A DNA stretch of 64,000 nucleotides from Glandiceps talaboti (taxonomy: Eukaryota; Hemichordata; Enteropneusta; Spengelidae): positions 27,058,725 through 27,122,724 of the forward strand of contig NC_135555.1 in the NCBI RefSeq assembly GCF_964340395.1, read 5' to 3'. Made by a program: the position numbers and the translations under genes. How positions within the stretch are numbered: the first letter of the stretch is position 1; each line of letters begins with the position of its first letter. Positions 1 through 15,600 of this stretch are shown here, one piece after another. Below the pieces are notes generated by a model that searched no databases, was not told where the DNA came from, and saw only the letters and a program-made list of their open reading frames with translations.

Positions 1-580
1 ACAACATCTGGTAGGCAAGTGAGTAAACATTCAAAAAATGTATGCAAATATCCCTAGCAGCCATGACCACGCCCATAGCAACAGCCAAACGGTTGTGTAT
101 TTCACAAAGATAACAGGGAATAATAGACAATTGAGTAAACATTCAAAAAATGTATGTAAATTTGTCTAGCAACAAGACCACGCCCAAAGCAACAACCAAA
201 TAATCACATATATTGCGAAGATAAGGGGATTAATACACAAATGAATAAACATTAAAAATGTATGTGACTGTGCCTAGCAATAAGATGCCCATAGCAACAG
301 CCAAATGATCACGTATATTGCAAAGATAACAGCAATTGAAAGACAAATGAATAAACATTCAAAAAATGTATGCAAATGTGCCTATCAACAAGACCACACC
401 CATAGCAACAGCCAAATGATCGCGTATATCGCAAAGATAGGAACATGGTTGGATAGGCAACTGGATAGTCATTCAGCAAATGTTGTTATCATGGACAAGC
501 ATATGAATAAACATGTCTAAATATTGTACAGTTGTGCTACAATACCATTGGCAGTATTTTTAACATTTGACAACAAAATC
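1..580 (+). repeat. Dispersed repeat X, copy 1 (cut by window start)
   Basis: Built of imperfect units of about 108 bp, each with a block like cccatagcaacagccaaa followed by a segment ending in aaacattcaaaaaatgtatg. The same text recurs on this strand at 26.28-26.49 kb and reverse-complemented at 31.5-32.3, 36.5-36.9, 45.4-45.6 and 47.6-48.7 kb. The right edge matches the copy at 31.5 kb up to ccattggc plus a T-run and then diverges, which fixes the element end near 575. No coding potential seen. Confidence 0.8.
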
Positions 581-667
581 ACTAAAAGACTGAATTTTTT
601 TTCAAATAATTTGGCAGAAAAACACTTTGCACTGGAGAGATTAACGATTTCATAGAAATAAACATGA

Positions 668-3600
668 TGGGTATCATGATAGTTGAATGGTTAGAGTGGT
701 TGGCTTGTAATCTGTACATTGCTGGTTGTAGAGTCATGATTGTTGAATGGTTAGAGTGGTTGGCTTGTAATCTGTACATTGCTGGTTGTGAAGTCATGAT
801 GGTTGAATGGTTGGAGTGACTGGCTTGTAATCTGTACATTGCTGGTTGTAGAGTCATGATGGTTGAATGGTTAGAGTGATTGACTTGTAATCTATACATT
901 GCTGGTTGTGAAGTCATGATGGTTGAATGGTTAGAGTGACTGGCTTGTAATCTGTACATTGCTGGTTGTGAAGTCATGATGGTTGAATGGTTAGAGTGAC
1001 TGGCTTGTAATCTGTACATTGCTGGTTGTGAAGTCATGATGGTTGAATGGTTAGAGTGACTGGCTTGTAATCTGTACATTGCTGGTTGTGAAGTCATGAT
1101 GGTTGAATGGTTAGAGTGACTGGCTTGTAATCTGTACATTGCTGGTTGTGAAGTCATGATGGCTGGATGGTTAGAGTGACTGGCTTGTAATCTGTACATT
1201 GCTGGTTGTGAAGTCATGATGGTTGAATGGTTATGGTGACTGGCTTGTAATCTGTACATTGCTGGTTGTGATTAAGTCATGATGGTTGAATGGTTAGAGT
1301 GACCTTAATTGTAATCTGTACATTGCTGGTTGTAGAGTCATGATTGTTGAATGGTTAGAGTGGCTGACTTGGAATCTATACGTTTGTGGGGGTCATGATT
1401 GTTGAATGGTTAGAGTGATTGCTTGTAATCTGTACATTGCTGGTTGTAGAGTCATGATTGTTGAATGGTTAGAGTGATTGGCTTGTAATCTGTACATTGC
1501 TGGTTGTGGAGTCATGATGGTTGAATGGTTAGAGTGATTGGCTTCTAATCTGTACATTGCTGGTTGTGGAGTCATGATGGTTGAGTGGTTAGAGTGATTG
1601 GCTTGTAATCTGTACATTGCTGGTTGTGGAGTCATGATGGTTGAATGGTTAGAGTGATTGGCTTCTAATCGGTACATTGCTGGTTGTCAAGTCATGATAG
1701 TTGAATGGTTAGAGTGGCTGACTTGTAATCTATACATTGCTGGTTGTGAAGTCATGAGGGTTGAATGGTTAGAGTGATTGACTTGTAATCTGTACATTGC
1801 TGGTTGTAGAGTCATGATTGTTGAATGGTTAGAGTGGCTGACTTGGAATCTATACATTAATGTGGGGTCATGATGGTTGAATGGTTAGAGTGATTGGCTT
1901 GTAATCCGTACATTGCTGGTTGTAGAGTCATGATAGTTGAATGGTTAGAGTGGCTGACTTGTAATCTATACATTGCTGGTTGTGTAGTCATGATGGTTGA
2001 ATGGTTAGAGTGATTGGCTTGTAATCTGTACATTGCTGGTTGTGAAGTCATGATGGTTGAATGGTTAGAGTGACTGGCTTGTAGTCTGTACATTGCTGGT
2101 TGTGAAGTCATGATGGTTGAATGGTGAGAGTGGCTGACTTGGAATCTTTACGTTTGTGGGGGTCATGATGGTTGAATGGTTAGAGTGACTGACTTGTAAT
2201 CTGTACATTGCTGGTTGTGAAGTCATGATTGTTGAATGGTTAGAGTGATTGGCTTGTAATCTGTACATTGCTGGTTGTGGAGTCATGATGGTTGAATGGT
2301 TAGAGTGATTGGCTTCTAATCTGTACATTGCTGGTTGTGGAGTCATGATGGTTGAATGGTTAGAGTGATTGGCTTCTAATCGGTACATTGCTGGTTGTGA
2401 AGTCATGATGGTTGAATGGTTAGAGTGCCTGACTTGAAATCTGTACATTGCTGGTTGTGAAGTCAAGATGGTTGAATGGTTAGAGTGATTGGCTTCTAAT
2501 CAGTACATTGCTGGTTGTGAAGTCATGAGGGTTGAATGGTTAGAGTGATTGACTTGTAATCTGTACATTGCTGGTTGTAGAGTCATGATTGTTGAATGGT
2601 TAGAGTGGCTGACTTGGAATCTATACATTAATGTGGGGTCATGATGGTTGAATGGTTAGAGTGATTGGCTTGTAATCCGTACATTGCTGGTTGTGTAGTC
2701 ATGATGGCTGGATGGTTAGAGTGACTGGCTTGTAATCTGTACATTGCTGGTTGTGAAGTCATGATGGTTGAATGGTTATGGTGACTGGCTTGTAATCTGT
2801 ACATTGCTGGTTGTGAAGTCATGATGGTTGAATGGTTAGAGTGACCTTAATTGTAATCTGTACATTGCTGGTTGTAGAGTCATGATTGTTGAATGGTTAG
2901 AGTGGCTGACTTGGAATCTATACGTTTGTGGGGGTCATGATTGTTGAATGGGTAGAGTGATTGCTTGTAATCTGTACATTGCTGGTTGTAGAGTCATGAT
3001 TGTTGAATGGTTAGAGTGATTGGCTTGTAATCTGTACATTGCTGGTTGTGGAGTCATGATGGTTGAATGGTTAGAGTGATTGGCTTCTAATCTGTACATT
3101 GCTGGTTGTCAAGTCATGATGGTTGAATGGTTAGAGTGACTGACTTGTAATCTGTACATTGCTGGTTGTGAAGTCAAGATGGTTGAATTGTTAGAGTGAT
3201 TGGCTTCTAATCGGTACATTGCTGGTTGTGAAGTCATGAGGGTTGAATGGTTAGAGTGATTGACTTCTAATCTGTACATTGCTGGTTGTGGAGTCATGAT
3301 GGTTGAATGGTTAGAGTGATTGACTTGTAATCTATACATTGCTGGTTGTGAAGTCATGATGGTTGAATGGTTAGAGTGACTGGCTTGTAATCTGTACATT
3401 GCTGGTTGTGAAGTCATGATGGTTGAATGGTTAGAGTGACTGGCTTGTAATCTGTACATTGCTGGTTGTGAAGTCATGATGGTTGAATGGTTAGAGTGAC
3501 TGGCTTGTAATCTGTACATTGCTGGTTGTGAAGTCATGATGGTTGAATGGTTAGAGTGACTGGCTTGTAATCTGTACATTGCTGGTTGTGAAGTCATGAT

Positions 3601-6600
3601 GGCTGGATGGTTAGAGTGACTGGCTTGTAATCTGTACATTGCTGGTTGTGAAGTCATGATGGTTGAATGGTTATGGTGACTGGCTTGTAATCTGTACATT
3701 GCTGGTTGTGAAGTCATGATGGTTGAATGGTTATGGTGACTGGCTTGTAATCTGTACATTGCTGGTTGTGAAGTCATGATGGTTGAATGGTTAGAGTGAC
3801 CTTAATTGTAATCTGTACATTGCTGGTTGTAGAGTCATGATGGTTGAATGGTTAGAGTGGCTGACTTGGAATCTATACGTTTGTGGGGGTCATGATTGTT
3901 GAATGGTTAGAGTGATTGCTTGTAATCTGTACATTGCTGGTTGTAGAGTCATGATTGTTGAATGGTTAGAGTGATTGCTTGTAATCTGTACATTGCTGGT
4001 TGTAGAGTCATGATTGTTGAATGGTTAGAGTGATTGGCTTGTAATCTGTACATTGCTGGTTGTGGAGTCATGATGGTTGAATGGTTAGAGTGATTGGCTT
4101 CTAATCTGTACATTGCTGGTTGTGGAGTCATGATGGTTGAGTGGTTAGAGTGATTGGCTTGTAATCTGTACATTGCTGGTTGTGGAGTCATGATGGTTGA
4201 ATGGTTAGAGTGATTGGCTTCTAATCGGTACATTGCTGGTTGTCAAGTCATGATGGTTGAATGGTTAGAGTGACTGACTTGTAATCTGTACATTGCTGGT
4301 TGTGAAGTCAAGATGGTTGAATTGTTAGAGTGATTGGCTTCTAATCGGTACATTGCTGGTTGTGAAGTCATGAGGGTTGAATGGTTAGAGTGATTGACTT
4401 GTAATCTGTACATTGCTGGTTGTAGAGTCATGATTGTTGAATGGTTAGAGTGGCTGACTTGGAATCTATACATTAATGTGGGGTCATGATGGTTGAATGG
4501 TTAGAGTGATTGGCTTGTAATCCGTACATTGCTGGTTGTAGAGTCATGATAGTTGAATGGTTAGAGTGGCTGACTTGTAATCTATACATTGCTGGTTGTG
4601 TAGTTATGATGGTTGAATGGTTAGAGTGTTTGGCTTGTAATCTGTACATTGCTGGTTGTGAAGTCATGATGGTTGAATGGTTAGAGTGACTGGCTTGTAG
4701 TCTGTACATTGCTGGTTGTGAAGTCATGATGGTTGAATGGTGAGAGTGGCTGACTTGGAATCTTTACGTTTGTGGGGGTCATGATGGTTGAATGGTTAGA
4801 GTGACTGACTTGTAATCTGTACATTGCTGGTTGTGAAGTCATGATTGTTGAATGGTTAGAGTGATTGGCTTGTAATCTGTACATTGCTGGTTGTGGAGTC
4901 ATGATGGTTGAATGGTTATGGTGACTGGCTTGTAATCTGTACATTGCTGGTTGTAGAGTCATGATAGTTGAATGGTTAGAGTGGCTGACTTGTAATCTAT
5001 ACATTGCTGGTTGTGTAGTCATGATGGTTGAATGGTTAGAGTGTTTGGCTTGTAATCTGTACATTGCTGGTTGTGAAGTCATGATGGTTGAATGGTTAGA
5101 GTGGCTGACTTGGAATCTATACGTTTGTGGGGGTCATGATTGTTGAATGGTTAGAGTGATTGCTTGTAATCTGTACATTGCTGGTTGTAGAGTCATGATT
5201 GTTGAATGGTTAGAGTGATTGGCTTGTAATCTGTACATTGCTGGTTGTGGAGTCATGATGGTTGAATGGTTAGAGTGATTGGCTTCTAATCTGTACATTG
5301 CTGGTTGTGGAGTCATGATGGTTGAGTGGTTAGAGTGATTGGCTTGTAATCTGTACATTGCTGGTTGTGGAGTCATGATGGTTGAATGGTTAGAGTGATT
5401 GGCTTCTAATCGGTACATTGCTGGTTGTGAAGTCATGAGGGTTGAATGGTTAGAGTGATTGACTTGTAATCTGTACATTGCTGGTTGTAGAGTCATGATT
5501 GTTGAATGGTTAGAGTGGCTGACTTGGAATCTATACATTAATGTGGGGTCATGATGGTTGAATGGTTAGAGTGATTGGCTTGTAATCCGTACATTGCTGG
5601 TTGTAGAGTCATGATAGTTGAATGGTTAGAGTGGCTGACTTGTAATCTATACATTGCTGGTTGTGTAGTCATGATGGTTGAATGGTTAGAGTGATTGGCT
5701 TGTAATCTGTACATTGCTGGTTGTGAAGTCATGATGGTTGAATGGTTAGAGTGACTGGCTTGTAGTCTGTACATTGCTGGTTGTGAAGTCATGATGGTTG
5801 AATGGTGAGAGTGGCTGACTTGGAATCTTTACGTTTGTGGGGGTCATGATGGTTGAATGGTTAGAGTGACTGACTTGTAATCTGTACATTGCTGGTTGTG
5901 AAGTCATGATTGTTGAATGGTTAGAGTGATTGGCTTGTAATCTGTACATTGCTGGTTGTGGAGTCATGATGGTTGAATGGTTAGAGTGATTGGCTTCTAA
6001 TCTGTACATTGCTGGTTGTGGAGTCATGATGGTTGAATGGTTAGAGTGATTGGCTTCTAATCGGTACATTGCTGGTTGTGAAGTCATGATGGTTGAATGG
6101 TTAGAGTGCCTGACTTGAAATCTGTACATTGCTGGTTGTGAAGTCAAGATGGTTGAATGGTTAGAGTGATTGGCTTCTAATCAGTACATTGCTGGTTGTG
6201 AAGTCATGAGGGTTGAATGGTTAGAGTGATTGACTTGTAATCTGTACATTGCTGGTTGTAGAGTCATGATTGTTGAATGGTTAGAGTGGCTGACTTGGAA
6301 TCTATACATTAATGTGGGGTCATGATGGTTGAATGGTTAGAGTGATTGGCTTGTAATCCGTACATTGCTGGTTGTGTAGTCATGATGGCTGGATGGTTAG
6401 AGTGACTGGCTTGTAATCTGTACATTGCTGGTTGTGAAGTCATGATGGTTGAATGGTTATGGTGACTGGCTTGTAATCTGTACATTGCTGGTTGTGAAGT
6501 CATGATGGTTGAATGGTTAGAGTGACCTTAATTGTAATCTGTACATTGCTGGTTGTAGAGTCATGATTGTTGAATGGTTAGAGTGGCTGACTTGGAATCT

Positions 6601-9600
6601 ATACGTTTGTGGGGGTCATGATTGTTGAATGGTTAGAGTGATTGCTTGTAATCTGTACATTGCTGGTTGTAGAGTCATGATTGTTGAATGGTTAGAGTGA
6701 TTGGCTTGTAATCTGTACATTGCTGGTTGTGGAGTCATGATGGTTGAATGGTTAGAGTGATTGGCTTCTAATCTGTACATTGCTGGTTGTCAAGTCATGA
6801 TGGTTGAATGGTTAGAGTGACTGACTTGTAATCTGTACATTGCTGGTTGTGAAGTCAAGATGGTTGAATTGTTAGAGTGATTGGCTTCTAATCGGTACAT
6901 TGCTGGTTGTGAAGTCATGAGGGTTGAATGGTTAGAGTGATTGACTTCTAATCTGTACATTGCTGGTTGTGGAGTCATGATGGTTGAATGGTTAGAGTGA
7001 TTGACTTGTAATCTATACATTGCTGGTTGTGAAGTCATGATGGTTGAATGGTTAGAGTGACTGGCTTGTAATCTGTACATTGCTGGTTGTGAAGTCATGA
7101 TGGTTGAATGGTTAGAGTGACTGGCTTGTAATCTGTACATTGCTGGTTGTGAAGTCATGATGGTTGAATGGTTAGAGTGACTGGCTTGTAATCTGTACAT
7201 TGCTGGTTGTGAAGTCATGATGGTTGAATGGTTAGAGTGACTGGCTTGTAATCTGTACATTGCTGGTTGTGAAGTCATGATGGCTGGATGGTTAGAGTGA
7301 CTGGCTTGTAATCTGTACATTGCTGGTTGTGAAGTCATGATGGTTGAATGGTTATGGTGACTGGCTTGTAATCTGTACATTGCTGGTTGTGAAGTCATGA
7401 TGGTTGAATGGTTATGGTGACTGGCTTGTAATCTGTACATTGCTGGTTGTGAAGTCATGATGGTTGAATGGTTAGAGTGACCTTAATTGTAATCTGTACA
7501 TTGCTGGTTGTAGAGTCATGATGGTTGAATGGTTAGAGTGGCTGACTTGGAATCTATACGTTTGTGGGGGTCATGATTGTTGAATGGTTAGAGTGATTGC
7601 TTGTAATCTGTACATTGCTGGTTGTAGAGTCATGATTGTTGAATGGTTAGAGTGATTGCTTGTAATCTGTACATTGCTGGTTGTAGAGTCATGATTGTTG
7701 AATGGTTAGAGTGATTGGCTTGTAATCTGTACATTGCTGGTTGTGGAGTCATGATGGTTGAATGGTTAGAGTGATTGGCTTCTAATCTGTACATTGCTGG
7801 TTGTGGAGTCATGATGGTTGAGTGGTTAGAGTGATTGGCTTGTAATCTGTACATTGCTGGTTGTGGAGTCATGATGGTTGAATGGTTAGAGTGATTGGCT
7901 TCTAATCGGTACATTGCTGGTTGTCAAGTCATGATGGTTGAATGGTTAGAGTGACTGACTTGTAATCTGTACATTGCTGGTTGTGAAGTCAAGATGGTTG
8001 AATTGTTAGAGTGATTGGCTTCTAATCGGTACATTGCTGGTTGTGAAGTCATGAGGGTTGAATGGTTAGAGTGATTGACTTGTAATCTGTACATTGCTGG
8101 TTGTAGAGTCATGATTGTTGAATGGTTAGAGTGGCTGACTTGGAATCTATACATTAATGTGGGGTCATGATGGTTGAATGGTTAGAGTGATTGGCTTGTA
8201 ATCCGTACATTGCTGGTTGTAGAGTCATGATAGTTGAATGGTTAGAGTGGCTGACTTGTAATCTATACATTGCTGGTTGTGTAGTTATGATGGTTGAATG
8301 GTTAGAGTGTTTGGCTTGTAATCTGTACATTGCTGGTTGTGAAGTCATGATGGTTGAATGGTTAGAGTGACTGGCTTGTAGTCTGTACATTGCTGGTTGT
8401 GAAGTCATGATGGTTGAATGGTGAGAGTGGCTGACTTGGAATCTTTACGTTTGTGGGGGTCATGATGGTTGAATGGTTAGAGTGACTGACTTGTAATCTG
8501 TACATTGCTGGTTGTGAAGTCATGATTGTTGAATGGTTAGAGTGATTGGCTTGTAATCTGTACATTGCTGGTTGTGGAGTCATGATGGTTGAATGGTTAT
8601 GGTGACTGGCTTGTAATCTGTACATTGCTGGTTGTAGAGTCATGATAGTTGAATGGTTAGAGTGGCTGACTTGTAATCTATACATTGCTGGTTGTGTAGT
8701 CATGATGGTTGAATGGTTAGAGTGTTTGGCTTGTAATCTGTACATTGCTGGTTGTGAAGTCATGATGGTTGAATGGTTAGAGTGGCTGACTTGGAATCTA
8801 TACGTTTGTGGGGGTCATGATTGTTGAATGGTTAGAGTGATTGCTTGTAATCTGTACATTGCTGGTTGTAGAGTCATGATTGTTGAATGGTTAGAGTGAT
8901 TGGCTTGTAATCTGTACATTGCTGGTTGTGGAGTCATGATGGTTGAATGGTTAGAGTGATTGGCTTCTAATCTGTACATTGCTGGTTGTGGAGTCATGAT
9001 GGTTGAGTGGTTAGAGTGATTGGCTTGTAATCTGTACATTGCTGGTTGTGGAGTCATGATGGTTGAATGGTTAGAGTGATTGGCTTCTAATCGGTACATT
9101 GCTGGTTGTGAAGTCATGAGGGTTGAATGGTTAGAGTGATTGACTTGTAATCTGTACATTGCTGGTTGTAGAGTCATGATTGTTGAATGGTTAGAGTGGC
9201 TGACTTGGAATCTATACATTAATGTGGGGTCATGATGGTTGAATGGTTAGAGTGATTGGCTTGTAATCCGTACATTGCTGGTTGTAGAGTCATGATAGTT
9301 GAATGGTTAGAGTGGCTGACTTGTAATCTATACATTGCTGGTTGTGTAGTCATGATGGTTGAATGGTTAGAGTGTTTGGCTTGTAATCTGTACATTGCTG
9401 GTTGTGAAGTCATGATGGTTGAATGGTTAGAGTGGCTGACTTGGAATCTATACGTTTGTGGGGGTCATGATTGTTGAATGGTTAGAGTGATTGCTTGTAA
9501 TCTGTACATTGCTGGTTGTAGAGTCATGATTGTTGAATGGTTAGAGTGATTGGCTTGTAATCTGTACATTGCTGGTTGTGGAGTCATGATGGTTGAATGG

Positions 9601-12600
9601 TTAGAGTGATTGGCTTCTAATCTGTACATTGCTGGTTGTGGAGTCATGATGGTTGAGTGGTTAGAGTGATTGGCTTGTAATCTGTACATTGCTGGTTGTG
9701 GAGTCATGATGGTTGAATGGTTAGAGTGATTGGCTTCTAATCGGTACATTGCTGGTTGTCAAGTCATGATAGTTGAATGGTTAGAGTGGCTGACTTGTAA
9801 TCTATACATTGCTGGTTGTGAAGTCATGAGGGTTGAATGGTTAGAGTGATTGACTTGTAATCTGTACATTGCTGGTTGTAGAGTCATGATTGTTGAATGG
9901 TTAGAGTGGCTGACTTGGAATCTATACATTAATGTGGGGTCATGATGGTTGAATGGTTAGAGTGATTGGCTTGTAATCCGTACATTGCTGGTTGTAGAGT
10001 CATGATAGTTGAATGGTTAGAGTGGCTGACTTGTAATCTATACATTGCTGGTTGTGTAGTCATGATGGTTGAATGGTTAGAGTGATTGGCTTGTAATCTG
10101 TACATTGCTGGTTGTGAAGTCATGATGGTTGAATGGTTAGAGTGACTGGCTTGTAGTCTGTACATTGCTGGTTGTGAAGTCATGATGGTTGAATGGTGAG
10201 AGTGGCTGACTTGGAATCTTTACGTTTGTGGGGGTCATGATGGTTGAATGGTTAGAGTGACTGACTTGTAATCTGTACATTGCTGGTTGTGAAGTCATGA
10301 TTGTTGAATGGTTAGAGTGATTGGCTTGTAATCTGTACATTGCTGGTTGTGGAGTCATGATGGTTGAATGGTTAGAGTGATTGGCTTCTAATCTGTACAT
10401 TGCTGGTTGTGGAGTCATGATGGTTGAATGGTTAGAGTGATTGGCTTCTAATCGGTACATTGCTGGTTGTGAAGTCATGATGGTTGAATGGTTAGAGTGC
10501 CTGACTTGAAATCTGTACATTGCTGGTTGTGAAGTCAAGATGGTTGAATGGTTAGAGTGATTGGCTTCTAATCAGTACATTGCTGGTTGTGAAGTCATGA
10601 GGGTTGAATGGTTAGAGTGATTGACTTGTAATCTGTACATTGCTGGTTGTAGAGTCATGATTGTTGAATGGTTAGAGTGGCTGACTTGGAATCTATACAT
10701 TAATGTGGGGTCATGATGGTTGAATGGTTAGAGTGATTGGCTTGTAATCCGTACATTGCTGGTTGTGTAGTCATGATGGCTGGATGGTTAGAGTGACTGG
10801 CTTGTAATCTGTACATTGCTGGTTGTGAAGTCATGATGGTTGAATGGTTATGGTGACTGGCTTGTAATCTGTACATTGCTGGTTGTGAAGTCATGATGGT
10901 TGAATGGTTAGAGTGACCTTAATTGTAATCTGTACATTGCTGGTTGTAGAGTCATGATTGTTGAATGGTTAGAGTGGCTGACTTGGAATCTATACGTTTG
11001 TGGGGGTCATGATTGTTGAATGGTTAGAGTGATTGCTTGTAATCTGTACATTGCTGGTTGTAGAGTCATGATTGTTGAATGGTTAGAGTGATTGGCTTGT
11101 AATCTGTACATTGCTGGTTGTGGAGTCATGATGGTTGAATGGTTAGAGTGATTGGCTTCTAATCTGTACATTGCTGGTTGTCAAGTCATGATGGTTGAAT
11201 GGTTAGAGTGACTGACTTGTAATCTGTACATTGCTGGTTGTGAAGTCAAGATGGTTGAATTGTTAGAGTGATTGGCTTCTAATCGGTACATTGCTGGTTG
11301 TGAAGTCATGAGGGTTGAATGGTTAGAGTGATTGACTTCTAATCTGTACATTGCTGGTTGTGGAGTCATGATGGTTGAATGGTTAGAGTGATTGACTTGT
11401 AATCTATACATTGCTGGTTGTGAAGTCATGATGGTTGAATGGTTAGAGTGACTGGCTTGTAATCTGTACATTGCTGGTTGTGAAGTCATGATGGTTGAAT
11501 GGTTAGAGTGACTGGCTTGTAATCTGTACATTGCTGGTTGTGAAGTCATGATGGTTGAATGGTTAGAGTGACTGGCTTGTAATCTGTACATTGCTGGTTG
11601 TGAAGTCATGATGGTTGAATGGTTAGAGTGACTGGCTTGTAATCTGTACATTGCTGGTTGTGAAGTCATGATGGCTGGATGGTTAGAGTGACTGGCTTGT
11701 AATCTGTACATTGCTGGTTGTGAAGTCATGATGGTTGAATGGTTATGGTGACTGGCTTGTAATCTGTACATTGCTGGTTGTGAAGTCATGATGGTTGAAT
11801 GGTTATGGTGACTGGCTTGTAATCTGTACATTGCTGGTTGTGAAGTCATGATGGTTGAATGGTTAGAGTGACCTTAATTGTAATCTGTACATTGCTGGTT
11901 GTAGAGTCATGATGGTTGAATGGTTAGAGTGGCTGACTTGGAATCTATACGTTTGTGGGGGTCATGATTGTTGAATGGTTAGAGTGATTGCTTGTAATCT
12001 GTACATTGCTGGTTGTAGAGTCATGATTGTTGAATGGTTAGAGTGATTGCTTGTAATCTGTACATTGCTGGTTGTAGAGTCATGATTGTTGAATGGTTAG
12101 AGTGATTGGCTTGTAATCTGTACATTGCTGGTTGTGGAGTCATGATGGTTGAATGGTTAGAGTGATTGGCTTCTAATCTGTACATTGCTGGTTGTGGAGT
12201 CATGATGGTTGAGTGGTTAGAGTGATTGGCTTGTAATCTGTACATTGCTGGTTGTGGAGTCATGATGGTTGAATGGTTAGAGTGATTGGCTTCTAATCGG
12301 TACATTGCTGGTTGTCAAGTCATGATGGTTGAATGGTTAGAGTGACTGACTTGTAATCTGTACATTGCTGGTTGTGAAGTCAAGATGGTTGAATTGTTAG
12401 AGTGATTGGCTTCTAATCGGTACATTGCTGGTTGTGAAGTCATGAGGGTTGAATGGTTAGAGTGATTGACTTGTAATCTGTACATTGCTGGTTGTAGAGT
12501 CATGATTGTTGAATGGTTAGAGTGGCTGACTTGGAATCTATACATTAATGTGGGGTCATGATGGTTGAATGGTTAGAGTGATTGGCTTGTAATCCGTACA

Positions 12601-15600
12601 TTGCTGGTTGTAGAGTCATGATAGTTGAATGGTTAGAGTGGCTGACTTGTAATCTATACATTGCTGGTTGTGTAGTTATGATGGTTGAATGGTTAGAGTG
12701 TTTGGCTTGTAATCTGTACATTGCTGGTTGTGAAGTCATGATGGTTGAATGGTTAGAGTGACTGGCTTGTAGTCTGTACATTGCTGGTTGTGAAGTCATG
12801 ATGGTTGAATGGTGAGAGTGGCTGACTTGGAATCTTTACGTTTGTGGGGGTCATGATGGTTGAATGGTTAGAGTGACTGACTTGTAATCTGTACATTGCT
12901 GGTTGTGAAGTCATGATTGTTGAATGGTTAGAGTGATTGGCTTGTAATCTGTACATTGCTGGTTGTGGAGTCATGATGGTTGAATGGTTATGGTGACTGG
13001 CTTGTAATCTGTACATTGCTGGTTGTAGAGTCATGATAGTTGAATGGTTAGAGTGGCTGACTTGTAATCTATACATTGCTGGTTGTGTAGTCATGATGGT
13101 TGAATGGTTAGAGTGTTTGGCTTGTAATCTGTACATTGCTGGTTGTGAAGTCATGATGGTTGAATGGTTAGAGTGGCTGACTTGGAATCTATACGTTTGT
13201 GGGGGTCATGATTGTTGAATGGTTAGAGTGATTGCTTGTAATCTGTACATTGCTGGTTGTAGAGTCATGATTGTTGAATGGTTAGAGTGATTGGCTTGTA
13301 ATCTGTACATTGCTGGTTGTGGAGTCATGATGGTTGAATGGTTAGAGTGATTGGCTTCTAATCTGTACATTGCTGGTTGTGGAGTCATGATGGTTGAGTG
13401 GTTAGAGTGATTGGCTTGTAATCTGTACATTGCTGGTTGTGGAGTCATGATGGTTGAATGGTTAGAGTGATTGGCTTCTAATCGGTACATTGCTGGTTGT
13501 GAAGTCATGAGGGTTGAATGGTTAGAGTGATTGACTTGTAATCTGTACATTGCTGGTTGTAGAGTCATGATTGTTGAATGGTTAGAGTGGCTGACTTGGA
13601 ATCTATACATTAATGTGGGGTCATGATGGTTGAATGGTTAGAGTGATTGGCTTGTAATCCGTACATTGCTGGTTGTAGAGTCATGATAGTTGAATGGTTA
13701 GAGTGGCTGACTTGTAATCTATACATTGCTGGTTGTGTAGTCATGATGGTTGAATGGTTAGAGTGTTTGGCTTGTAATCTGTACATTGCTGGTTGTGAAG
13801 TCATGATGGTTGAATGGTTAGAGTGGCTGACTTGGAATCTATACGTTTGTGGGGGTCATGATTGTTGAATGGTTAGAGTGATTGCTTGTAATCTGTACAT
13901 TGCTGGTTGTAGAGTCATGATTGTTGAATGGTTAGAGTGATTGGCTTGTAATCTGTACATTGCTGGTTGTGGAGTCATGATGGTTGAATGGTTAGAGTGA
14001 TTGGCTTCTAATCTGTACATTGCTGGTTGTGGAGTCATGATGGTTGAGTGGTTAGAGTGATTGGCTTGTAATCTGTACATTGCTGGTTGTGGAGTCATGA
14101 TGGTTGAATGGTTAGAGTGATTGGCTTCTAATCGGTACATTGCTGGTTGTCAAGTCATGATGGTTGAATGGTTAGAGTGACTGACTTGTAATCTGTACAT
14201 TGCTGGTTGTGAAGTCAAGATGGTTGAATTGTTAGAGTGATTGGCTTCTAATCGGTACATTGCTGGTTGTGAAGTCATGAGGGTTGAATGGTTAGAGTGA
14301 TTGACTTGTAATCTGTACATTGCTGGTTGTAGAGTCATGATTGTTGAATGGTTAGAGTGGCTGACTTGGAATCTATACATTAATGTGGGGTCATGATGGT
14401 TGAATGGTTAGAGTGATTGGCTTGTAATCCGTACATTGCTGGTTGTAGAGTCATGATAGTTGAATGGTTAGAGTGGCTGACTTATAATCTATACATTGCT
14501 GGTTGTGTAGTCATGATGGTTGAATGGTTAGAGTGTTTGGCTTGTAATCTGTACATTGCTGGTTGTGAAGTCATGATGGTTGAATGGTTAGAGTGACTGG
14601 CTTGTAGTCTGTACATTGCTGGTTGTGAAGTCATGATGGTTGAATGGTGAGAGTGGCTGACTTGGAATCTTTACGTTTGTGGGGGTCATGATGGTTGAAT
14701 GGTTAGAGTGACTGACTTGTAATCTGTACATTGCTGGTTGTGAAGTCATGATTGTTGAATGGTTAGAGTGATTGGCTTGTAATCTGTACATTGCTGGTTG
14801 TGGAGTCATGATGGTTGAATGGTTAGAGTGATTGGCTTGTAATCTGTACATTGCTGGTTGTGGAGTCATGATGGTTGAATGGTTAGAGTGATTGGCTTCT
14901 AATCGGTACATTGCTGGTTGTGAAGTCATGATGGTTGAATGGTTAGAGTGCCTGACTTGAAATCTGTACATTGCTGGTTGTGAAGTCAAGATGGTTGAAT
15001 GGTTAGAGTGATTGGCTTCTAATCAGTACATTGCTGGTTGTGAAGTCATGAGGGTTGAATGGTTAGAGTGATTGACTTGTAATCTGTACATTGCTGGTTG
15101 TAGAGTCATGATTGTTGAATGGTTAGAGTGGCTGACTTGGAATCTATACATTAATGTGGGGTCATGATGGTTGAATGGTTAGAGTGATTGGCTTGTAATC
15201 CATACATTGCTGGTTGTGTAGTCATGATGGCTGGATGGTTAGAGTGACTGGCTTGTAATCTGTACATTGCTGGTTGTGAAGTCATGATGGTTGAATGGTT
15301 AGAGTGACCTTAATTGTAATCTGTACATTGCTGGTTGTAGAGTCATGATTGTTGAATGGTTCGAGTGGCTGACTTGGAATCTATACGTTTGTGGGGGTCA
15401 TGATTGTTGAATGGTTAGAGTGATTGCTTGTAATCTGTACATTGCTGGTTGTAGAGTCATGATTGTTGAATGGTTAGAGTGATTGGCTTGTAATCTGTAC
15501 ATTGCTGGTTGTGGAGTCATGATGGTTGAATGGTTAGAGTGATTGGCTTCTAATCTGTACATTGCTGGTTGTCAAGTCATGATGGTTGAATGGTTAGAGT

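Noticed and set aside
582-1259. 225-residue minus-strand frame with a 20-residue repeat (and many like it to 16 kb)
   Set aside because: Period equals one third of the 60-bp unit; frames end wherever a unit has lost a base, start codons occur in every unit, and there is no codon-position bias in the variants.
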